Shown piece after piece: positions 1 to 6,480 of a DNA stretch of 6,480 bases; position 1 is the stretch's first letter; each line of letters begins with the position of its first letter. The DNA is from CAZYWA01 sp964650975 [NCBI: uncultured bacterium] (GTDB lineage: Bacteria; JADJOY01): positions 1 through 6,480 of the forward strand of contig CAZYWA010000365.1 in assembly GCA_964650975.1 (NCBI GenBank), written 5' to 3'. The notes beneath the pieces were generated by a model. The model was not told where the DNA came from. It ran no database searches and saw nothing but the letters and a program-made list of their open reading frames with translations. Made by a program: the position numbers and the translations under genes.

Positions 1-1395
1 CGCCGCCGGGATCGGCGACTCGAGCAAGAAACGATTGAGCGTCTCGGCACTGTTCACGTGAAACGCGTTGACGCGCAGCGGATCGATGGCCTGGGCACGC
101 GCGAAGGCGTCCTGGCTGGGCATGAGCACGAAGCTCTTGCGCAGCACCTGGCTCAGGTTGACCCACGCGTCGGCGAGCTGCGGATCGAGCTCGAGGGCGT
201 GACGGAACTCGGCCATGGACTCCTGCTCCTGCCCCTCGTGAAAGAGCACGACGCCCAGGTTGGAGTGCGCCCACGCCGCGTCCGGCTCGAGCTTGATCAC
301 CTGGCGCCACGCGGCCTCCGCGAAGTCGAGGTGTCCGCCGCGCTTCGAGAGCAGCGCCAGGCTCGCGAGCGGCTCCACCGACTCGCCACGCGCCTTCACT
401 TCGTCGGCGAGCGCGTCGACCAGCTCCGGCGAGAAGCTTTCGGACTGGGCCCGCACCACCGGATCCTCGAGCGTGAGCCGATAGGTCCCCATCCGGTCGG
501 CCAGCTCCGTGACCAGCCACGGGCTCGACGCGAGCCCGAGGCCGAGCAGCACGCCGAGCGCGCGCTCGGCTCGCGTGCCGGCCAGCCACGTCGCCACCAG
601 CAGCACCAGCGCCACCCACCCGAGCCCGATCGTGAGCCGCAAGCTCGCGGCGAGGACCGGCAGCCAGAACGCCACCACCAGCGAGCGCGACGCCCACCCC
701 GGCAGTCGATGCTCGAGCGCGTGCGTGAGGCGGCGGCGGTGCCGCAGCACCACGAGCAGCGGGAACGCGATCGTCACGACCAGCGCGGTGAGCGTGGTGA
801 AGAAAATCGCCGTGGCCTGGTAGCGAGTGCGCTCGGCGAAGCTGGCGCGGATCACCTCGAAGCCTTCGGTGATCTCGCGCGCCGCGTCGCTCCAGTGCGA
901 GGTGCCTTCGCGGATCAGTACCTCGGCGCGGGCGAAGCGCGGCTGCGGATACTCCGGTGCCAGGCGTCGCGCGGCCTGCACCCGGGCATCGGCGGCGGCG
1001 GTATCGTGATTGGCCAGGGCCAGGGCGGCCTCGCGCAACAACGCCGCCGAATGCACGGGCAGCTGATGCTGACCGCTCTCGAGCGCTTTCTCGTACACGC
1101 TGTCGAGCAGTCGGTCGGCGTTGGGCGATCCGCTGTCGAGGGCCTGCCGTCGCTGGTCCCAGAGCTTGTCGATCTCGGCGCGGGCGTCGTTCCCGGTTCG
1201 AGGCGCGCTCGCCACTCCCTTCCAAGGGGGCGGTTGCCGCGGCCTGGCCGGCTCCACGAACGGCGAGCGCGGCGAGGGCGGCTCGAGGACTCGGTCGTCG
1301 CGGAAGGATGGCAGCGGGGACTCGTCGGGCTGCCCTCGCGCGGCGCCGCTCGCGAACGCCAGCGCGGCGCCCAGAGCGAGTGCCAAGCGTCGCAA
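1..1395 (-). CDS. Membrane-anchored TPR-like protein of unknown function (3' end outside window)
   Basis: I do not recognise a named family. The frame stays open from an in-frame stop at 1669-1671 to the left edge, giving 465 visible residues from a TTG at 1395. Residues 1-21 (RRLALALGAALAFASGAARG) look like a signal peptide. A Pro-rich stretch (about 25-60) and an Ala-rich helical region (about 65-185) follow. Hydrophobic segments lie near 194-217, 239-254, 256-273 and 278-298. RHRRR follows the first and TRAER follows the third, which by the positive-inside rule puts both soluble parts in the periplasm. Residues 342-420 look like two or three TPR helix pairs, for example AWAHSNLGVVLFHEGQEQES then ALELDPQLADAWVNL. 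The start is uncertain. TTG 1395 lacks a clear Shine-Dalgarno. In-frame ATG 1515, ATG 1545 and GTG 1554 exist, but the extra codons run through perfect hairpins, have poor G/C third positions, and would bury the signal peptide. The gene is co-directional with lpdA but 319 bp away, so it may be a separate unit. Confidence 0.8.
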   Translation of the reverse strand, partial: MRRLALALGAALAFASGAARGQPDESPLPSFRDDRVLEPPSPRSPFVEPARPRQPPPWKGVASAPRTGNDARAEIDKLWDQRRQALDSGSPNADRLLDSVYEKALESGQHQLPVHSAALLREAALALANHDTAAADARVQAARRLAPEYPQPRFARAEVLIREGTSHWSDAAREITEGFEVIRASFAERTRYQATAIFFTTLTALVVTIAFPLLVVLRHRRRLTHALEHRLPGWASRSLVVAFWLPVLAASLRLTIGLGWVALVLLVATWLAGTRAERALGVLLGLGLASSPWLVTELADRMGTYRLTLEDPVVRAQSESFSPELVDALADEVKARGESVEPLASLALLSKRGGHLDFAEAAWRQVIKLEPDAAWAHSNLGVVLFHEGQEQESMAEFRHALELDPQLADAWVNLSQVLRKSFVLMPSQDAFARAQAIDPLRVNAFHVNSAETLNRFLLESPIPAA

Positions 1396-1398
1396 CCG

Positions 1399-1419
1399 GA
1401 AGCCGCTACTCGGGTCTTC
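1399..1419. repeat. Imperfect inverted repeat (hairpin 1, nearest the TPR-like gene start)
   Basis: On the plus strand GAAGCC (1399-1404) can pair with GG at 1413-1414 and CTTC at 1416-1419, leaving one unpaired T at 1415 and an 8-base loop. In the minus-strand transcript this small hairpin ends 3 nt before the proposed TTG start at 1395. If real it would affect ribosome access. It is short and could be chance in GC-rich DNA. Confidence 0.35.
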
Positions 1420-1420
1420 G

Positions 1421-1450
1421 CCCCCGGTGCGGCACGCACCGACTTGGGGG
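1421..1450. repeat. Inverted repeat (hairpin 2)
   Basis: CGGTGC (1425-1430) and GCACCG (1436-1441) are perfect 6-base arms around a 5-base spacer. C-run 1421-1424 and G-run 1446-1450 can extend the stem beyond a 4-base bulge (1442-1445). No T-run follows on either strand, so it does not look like an intrinsic terminator. Confidence 0.55.
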
Positions 1451-1455
1451 TGGGC

Positions 1456-1483
1456 CCCTGCAAAAACCGCGCTTTTTGCAGGG
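1456..1483. repeat. Perfect 28-bp inverted repeat, 11-bp arms (hairpin 3)
   Basis: CCCTGCAAAAA (1456-1466) and TTTTTGCAGGG (1473-1483) are exact reverse complements around the 6-base spacer CCGCGC. The A and T tracts stand out in otherwise very GC-rich DNA. The tracts sit on the loop side of the stem and no U-run follows the GC base, so it is not a canonical rho-independent terminator. It could be a dispersed palindromic (REP-like) repeat, an operator for a dimeric regulator, or an RNA stem-loop. The sequence alone does not decide between these. Confidence 0.75.
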
Positions 1484-1484
1484 C

Positions 1485-1505
1485 GGGGGGCTGGAACAGC
1501 CCCCC
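1485..1505. repeat. Perfect inverted repeat, 9-bp arms (hairpin 4)
   Basis: GGGGGGCTG (1485-1493) and CAGCCCCCC (1497-1505) are exact reverse complements around GAA. It sits 1 nt from the 28-bp palindrome, so the two could stack as adjacent stem-loops in RNA. It has no T-tract. It may belong to the same repeat unit as its neighbours. Confidence 0.7.
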
Positions 1506-1665
1506 GGGGAAACATCGTCGCGGGAACGCCGTCGGTCGATGCCATCGGCTTCACGCGGCTTTCGACATCGGAGCGCTGTGGCTCGCGCCTCCCCCTGCTA
1601 GTGCGGCCGGTTCTCCCCGAAATCGTGGAACAATCCGCCGCGCCGCCGACGCGAAATCGCGCGCG

Positions 1666-1695
1666 ACGCTACCACAGCCCGGATTTGACCTTCAA
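1666..1695 (-). promoter_or_regulatory. Weak sigma70-like promoter candidate for the TPR-like gene
   Basis: On the minus strand TTGAAG (1690-1695) lies 18 nt upstream of TAGCGT (1666-1671), and TGG just before the latter gives an extended -10 (TG-N). The match to TTGACA/TATAAT is partial. Transcription from here would begin near 1659 and give a leader of about 260 nt containing the hairpin cluster. This is a pattern match only, and such matches occur by chance. Confidence 0.25.
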
Positions 1696-1696
1696 C

Positions 1697-1714
1697 CGCG
1701 GCCCGGGAGCCGCG
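1697..1714 (-). terminator. GC stem-loop directly after the lpdA stop codon, possible weak terminator
   Basis: In the minus-strand transcript CGCGGC and GCCGCG form a 6-bp stem around UCCCGG, starting at the first base after the lpdA stop codon. The following bases (GUUGAAGGUC) contain no U-run, so efficient intrinsic termination is doubtful. It may instead protect the 3' end of the mRNA or be incidental. Confidence 0.3.
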
Positions 1715-3148
<1,434 letters not shown>

Positions 3149-3150
3149 GG

Positions 3151-4638
3151 CTAACCGCCTTCCAGCATCCAGCTCAGCGGGTCTTCGAGCAGCGCGGCGA
3201 CCCGCTTCACGAAACGCGCGCCGTCGGCACCGTCGACCAATCGATGATCGTAGGAGAGTGCCAGCGGCAGCATGAGACGTGGGACGAAGACGCCGTCGCG
3301 CAGCCGCGGAACCCAGTCGCCGCGCGCGACGCCCAGAACCGCCACCTCCGGGTGGTTCACGATCGGCGAAAAGCCGGTGCCGCCGATTCCACCCAGGTTG
3401 GTCACGGTGAACGTGGCGCCGCGCCGCTCCGCCACCTGGATCTTCTTCTCGCGGGCACGCTTCGCGAGGTCGTCGACCTCCCGAGCCAGGGCCAGGATGC
3501 CCTTGCGATCCACGTCGCGCACCACGGGTGCCAGGAGACCGCGGTCGGTGTCGACGGCCACCGCGATGTGCCGATACTTCTTGAGCACGACCTCCTGCGC
3601 CTCCATGTCGATGCTGGCGTTGAGCTGCGGCAGCTCGCCCAGCGCGATCGACGCGGCCTTGAGGATGATCGGCGTCAGCGTGAGACGGGTGCCGCTCGCC
3701 TTGTGACTCTCGACGAAACGCCGGCGCAGCTCTTCGAGCTCGGTGACGTCGGCGCGGTCGAAGTGCGTCACCTGCGGGATCACCGACCAGGCGCGGCTCA
3801 TCCGCTCCGCGGTGAGCCGCCGCACGTTGCTCATGCTGCGGCGCTCGACTTCGCCCCATTCGGTGAAGTCGGGAAGCGGCGGACCGCCGCTTCCCGGCGC
3901 GCGCTCGTTCGACACTTCCGGCGCCGCTTTGGTCCCGCCGCCGCTCAGCAGCGTTCGCGCGTGCGCCTTCACGTCCTCGAGCGACACCCGTCCACCCGGG
4001 CCGCTGCCGGGCACGCGGTTCACATCGAGACCGAGCTCGTGGGCGAGGCGGCGCACCGAGGGAGCCGCGGGCACCAGCCGTCCCGGAATCTGGCTCTCTA
4101 AGGCGGGTTCTGCAGGTGCAGCCGGAGCCTCGGCACGGATCGCGGCCGACGCTGGAGCGGCAGGCGCTGGCTGCGCGCGCGTCGACATCGAGGGTGGCGG
4201 AACCACCACCAGCTTCGGCGGGCGCGGCTCGGCTTTGGGCTGCGCCACGGGCTCCGGGGATGCCGCTGGGGCCGGCGATGGCGCGGGTGGCGCTGGCGGC
4301 TGCGCGGTCGGAGCGGGTGCGGGCGCAGCTTTCGGATTCTTGGCCGGCTTGGCGGGCGGTGCTGCCGCCGCCTCGGCCAGAGTTGCCGCCGCGTCGGCGC
4401 CTTCGGCGTCGAGCGTGAGCAGCAACTGGTCGACCTTCACCACGTCGCCCATCTGGAAATGGACCGCCTTGACCACGCCGGCGGCGCTGGTCGGCACCTC
4501 GATCGCGGCCTTGTCGGTCTCGAGCTCGAGGATCGACTGTCCCTTCTCGACCCGGTCGCCCACCGCGACCATCACCCGCACGACCTGGCCGGACGTGACG
4601 TTCTCGCCCAGCTCGGGAAGTCTCACTTCGATCGGCAT
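3151..4638 (-). CDS. aceF: Dihydrolipoamide acetyltransferase (E2 of the pyruvate dehydrogenase complex)
   Basis: This core subunit takes the acetyl group from E1 onto its lipoyl arm and transfers it to CoA. The 495-residue product has one lipoyl domain (about 2-77) with the lipoylation motif ETDKA at Lys43. A very long Ala/Pro-rich linker follows (about 80-187). The peripheral subunit-binding domain is at about 190-226 (PSVRRLAHELGLDVNRV then GSGPGGRV). A second Gly/Pro-rich linker leads to the catalytic domain (about 265-495), which has SYDHRLVDG with His465 and Asp469. E. coli AceF has three lipoyl domains, so this is a shorter architecture. I chose ATG 4638 because the lipoyl domain begins right after it and a strong GGAGG lies 8 nt upstream. 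The open frame extends further upstream but only overlaps aceE. Following aceE directly, it is most likely pyruvate-specific rather than a 2-oxoglutarate or branched-chain E2. Confidence 0.96.
   Translation of the reverse strand: MPIEVRLPELGENVTSGQVVRVMVAVGDRVEKGQSILELETDKAAIEVPTSAAGVVKAVHFQMGDVVKVDQLLLTLDAEGADAAATLAEAAAAPPAKPAKNPKAAPAPAPTAQPPAPPAPSPAPAASPEPVAQPKAEPRPPKLVVVPPPSMSTRAQPAPAAPASAAIRAEAPAAPAEPALESQIPGRLVPAAPSVRRLAHELGLDVNRVPGSGPGGRVSLEDVKAHARTLLSGGGTKAAPEVSNERAPGSGGPPLPDFTEWGEVERRSMSNVRRLTAERMSRAWSVIPQVTHFDRADVTELEELRRRFVESHKASGTRLTLTPIILKAASIALGELPQLNASIDMEAQEVVLKKYRHIAVAVDTDRGLLAPVVRDVDRKGILALAREVDDLAKRAREKKIQVAERRGATFTVTNLGGIGGTGFSPIVNHPEVAVLGVARGDWVPRLRDGVFVPRLMLPLALSYDHRLVDGADGARFVKRVAALLEDPLSWMLEGG
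3158..3163 (-). promoter_or_regulatory. Ribosome binding site for lpdA inside the aceF 3' end
   Basis: GGAAGG on the minus strand lies 9 nt before the lpdA ATG and within the last codons of aceF. Ribosomes ending aceF could restart directly on lpdA, which helps keep E2 and E3 synthesis linked. Confidence 0.55.
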
Positions 4639-4646
4639 GAGAAGCG

Positions 4647-4653
4647 CCTCCCT
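4647..4653 (-). promoter_or_regulatory. Ribosome binding site for aceF
   Basis: AGGGAGG on the minus strand lies 8 nt before the ATG at 4638, in the 41-nt aceE-aceF gap. It is the strongest Shine-Dalgarno I see in the window and decides the aceF start within a much longer open frame. Confidence 0.8.
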
Positions 4654-4679
4654 CTCGCGTCGAGCCCAGCGCGACGGGA

Positions 4680-6480
4680 CTAGGAAAGAATCGGGTCGGA
4701 CTTCGTCGGGTCGAGACCCAGGTCGCCCAACGCCTTGGCCACGGTCTCGAACGGGACTCGACCGTCGCGCATCAGCGCCGCGAGCGTCGCCAGCGTGATG
4801 TAGCGGGCATCGACCTCGAAGAAATCGCGCAGCGCGCGGCGGCCGTCGCTGCGGCCGAAGCCGTCGGTGCCGAGCGACGAGACCGGACGCGGACACCAGC
4901 GCGCGATCGAGTCCGGCAACGCTTTCATGTAGTCGGTTGCGGCGACGATCGCTCCCGGCCGCCCTTCGAGACAGCTCGAAACGTACGGTGTCCGCTGCGG
5001 ATCGGCCGGGTGCAACAGATTCCAGCGCTCCGCCGCGAGGCCGTCGCGGCGCAGCTCCTTCCAGCTGGTCACGCTCCACACGTCGGCGGCGACGTGGTAG
5101 CGCTCCTCCAGCATCTGCTGCGCCTCCAGCACCTCCTGCAGGATCGCGCCGCTGCCCAGGAGCTGCGCGCGCAGCGGCGCGTCGCGATTCTCGCTGGCCT
5201 TGAAGAGATACATGCCCTTCAAGATGCCTTCGCGGGCACCTTCCGGCATGGCGGGCATCGGATACGGTTCGTTGGTCACGGTCACGTAATAGAAAACGCT
5301 CTCCTGCTCGACGTACATGCGGCGGATGCCGTCCTGCACGATCACGGCGATCTCGTAGGCGAACGCGGGATCGTAAGCGACCAGGTTGGGCACCGCCTGC
5401 GCCAGCAGGTGGCTGTGTCCGTCCTGGTGCTGGAGGCCCTCTCCGGCGAGCGTGGTGCGCCCCGAGGTCGCGCCCACCAGAAACCCGCGGCAGCGGATGT
5501 CGCCGGCCGCCCAGAGCAGGTCGCCAATCCGCTGGAAACCGAACATCGAATAGAAGATGAAGAACGGGATGGTGTTGATCCCGTGCGACGCGTACGCGGT
5601 GCCGGCGGCGATGAACGACGCCATCGAACCGGCTTCCGTGATGCCTTCCTCGAGGATCTGTCCGTCGCGCGCTTCGCGGTAGTAGAGGAGGCTGTCCGAA
5701 TCGACGGGGTCGTACTTCTGGCCGACGTGCGAGTAGATGCCGCACTGGCGGAAGAGCGACTCCATGCCGAAGGTGCGCGCCTCGTCGGGCACGATGGGAA
5801 CGATCAGCTTGCCGATCGACTTGTCGCGCAAGAGCTTCGCCAGGATCTTCACGAACGCCATCGTGGTCGCGACGTCGCGCCCGCTGGTGCCCTGAAGGAA
5901 CTCCTCGAACAGCGACTCGGGCGGCGCCGCGAGCGGCGGCGCCGCGACGCGACGCGCCGGCACGTATCCACCGAGCGCCTGGCGACGCTCGTGCAAGTAG
6001 CGCATCTCCGGGCTGTCGTCGGCGGGACGATAGAAGGGCGCCTTCGCGACCTCGTCGTCGGAGATCGGAATGCCGAACCGGGTCCGGAACTCGCGCAGCT
6101 CCTCCTCGTTCATCTTCTTCTGCTGGTGAGTGATGTTGCGGCCCTCGCCCGCTTCTCCGAGCCCGTAGCCCTTCACGGTCTTGGCGAGGATCACGGTGGG
6201 CGAGCCGCGGTGGTTCACCGCCGCCTGGAACGCCGCGAAGACCTTCTCGGGATCATGGCCGCCGCGCTTCATGCGGCGGATCTGTTCGTCGGTCATGTCC
6301 TCGACGAGGGCCTTGAGCTTGGGTGAAACGCCGAAGAAGTGCTCGCGCGTGTAGGCGCCCGGCTCGACGCTGTATTTCTGGTACTCGCCGTCGACCACCT
6401 CTTCCATACGGTGCATGAGCGAGCCGTCGTCGTCGCGGTCGAGCAATGGATCCCACTCGCAGCCCCAGATCACCTTGATC
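4680..6480 (-). CDS. aceE: Pyruvate dehydrogenase E1, homodimeric type (N-terminal part outside window)
   Basis: This thiamine-diphosphate enzyme decarboxylates pyruvate and reductively acetylates the E2 lipoyl arm. The window holds about the last 600 residues. The coding frame continues through the right edge (IKVIWGCEWDP), so a GTG at 6473 is an internal valine, not the start. From memory of the roughly 887-residue E. coli AceE, about 290 N-terminal residues are missing, including the GDG...N cofactor motif. Visible and strongly AceE-like: REHFFG, RGGHDPEK, the active-site loop EGRNITHQQKKMN (its His appears equivalent to E. coli His407, codon 6126-6128), DEARTFGMESLFRQ, EEGITEAG (its second-last Glu-containing triplet TEA matches the cofactor-activating Glu571), YYSMFGFQRIGDL-like FYSMFGFQRIGDL, TSGRTTLAGEGLQHQDGHSH and SLGTDGFGRSD. 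No frameshift or missing motif is seen. It is the first visible gene of the aceE-aceF-lpdA operon. The long similarity excludes the two-chain (alpha/beta) E1 type. Confidence 0.97.
   Translation of the reverse strand, partial: IKVIWGCEWDPLLDRDDDGSLMHRMEEVVDGEYQKYSVEPGAYTREHFFGVSPKLKALVEDMTDEQIRRMKRGGHDPEKVFAAFQAAVNHRGSPTVILAKTVKGYGLGEAGEGRNITHQQKKMNEEELREFRTRFGIPISDDEVAKAPFYRPADDSPEMRYLHERRQALGGYVPARRVAAPPLAAPPESLFEEFLQGTSGRDVATTMAFVKILAKLLRDKSIGKLIVPIVPDEARTFGMESLFRQCGIYSHVGQKYDPVDSDSLLYYREARDGQILEEGITEAGSMASFIAAGTAYASHGINTIPFFIFYSMFGFQRIGDLLWAAGDIRCRGFLVGATSGRTTLAGEGLQHQDGHSHLLAQAVPNLVAYDPAFAYEIAVIVQDGIRRMYVEQESVFYYVTVTNEPYPMPAMPEGAREGILKGMYLFKASENRDAPLRAQLLGSGAILQEVLEAQQMLEERYHVAADVWSVTSWKELRRDGLAAERWNLLHPADPQRTPYVSSCLEGRPGAIVAATDYMKALPDSIARWCPRPVSSLGTDGFGRSDGRRALRDFFEVDARYITLATLAALMRDGRVPFETVAKALGDLGLDPTKSDPILS

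Larger units (their letters stand above)
1396..1714. other. Intergenic region with clustered inverted repeats
   Basis: This 319-bp gap separates the end of lpdA from the start of the TPR-like gene. No reading frame in it has a plausible start plus ribosome binding site. A purine-rich GGGGGAGG on the minus strand near 1587-1595 has no start codon at a suitable distance. The ATG at 1568, about 20 nt further on, closes after five codons. The side next to lpdA carries a stem-loop and a weak promoter candidate. The side next to the TPR-like gene carries four consecutive inverted repeats. I recognise no known riboswitch consensus and no tRNA or other RNA gene here. Confidence 0.7.

Noticed and set aside
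915-1463. 182-codon minus-strand frame overlapping the TPR-like gene
   Set aside because: It is in a different frame from the signal peptide and helices of the TPR-like protein. The product is low-complexity and rich in Arg, Ser and Pro.
1456-1483. Palindrome as a classical rho-independent terminator
   Set aside because: The A/T tracts are inside the stem next to the loop and no T-run follows the GC base on either strand.
1396-1714. Known riboswitch or RNA gene in the gap
   Set aside because: I compared it by eye with remembered consensus elements (c-di-GMP, cobalamin, glycine, guanidine, fluoride) and found no match. A covariance-model search would be needed to exclude them firmly.
3149-3859. 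N-terminal extension of the lpdA open frame
   Set aside because: It overlaps the aceF catalytic domain out of frame. The FAD-binding motif begins a few residues after the ATG at 3148, as usual for E3.
4639-5745. N-terminal extension of the aceF open frame
   Set aside because: The extension is Arg-rich, overlaps aceE out of frame, and precedes a complete lipoyl domain that starts at an ATG with a strong ribosome binding site.
5010-6326. 438-codon open frame on the plus strand
   Set aside because: It is antisense to strongly conserved aceE. The product is rich in Arg, His, Val and Leu without recognisable domains, as expected for a complement-strand shadow.

Overview
This window reads as ordinary chromosomal DNA from a very G+C-rich bacterium. 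Every gene I can support lies on the minus strand, so the window is transcribed from right to left. Codon third positions are strongly G/C. Long open frames on the opposite strand are by-products of that composition. Lineage cannot be fixed from the sequence alone. A homodimeric (AceE-type) pyruvate dehydrogenase E1 and a membrane protein with periplasmic helical domains would suit a high-GC Gram-negative bacterium, for example a myxobacterium-like or Eisenbacteria-like lineage; that is inference.

Right two thirds (about 1715-6480): a compact pyruvate dehydrogenase complex operon in the order aceE (E1, 5' end beyond the right edge), aceF (E2) and lpdA (E3). The aceE-aceF gap is 41 nt and holds a good ribosome binding site. 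The aceF-lpdA gap is only 2 nt, so those two are probably translationally coupled. Together the products convert pyruvate, CoA and NAD+ to acetyl-CoA, CO2 and NADH: E1 decarboxylates pyruvate, E2 carries and transfers the acetyl group on its lipoyl arm, and E3 reoxidises the arm.

Middle (1396-1714): a 319-bp gap with no convincing gene. It holds a GC stem-loop right after the lpdA stop, a weak promoter candidate, and a cluster of four adjacent inverted repeats between 1399 and 1505. The most striking is a perfect 11-bp-arm palindrome at 1456-1483. This is the only part of the window that ordinary gene content does not explain.

Left (1-1395): the 5' part of a gene for a secreted or membrane-anchored protein. 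It has a signal-peptide-like N terminus, a periplasmic helical region, about four transmembrane segments, and a C-terminal region with TPR-like helices that continues past the left edge. It has no recognised function and probably starts at a TTG codon.

I see no mobile element, CRISPR array, tRNA or rRNA, and no evidence for a novel multi-gene system.
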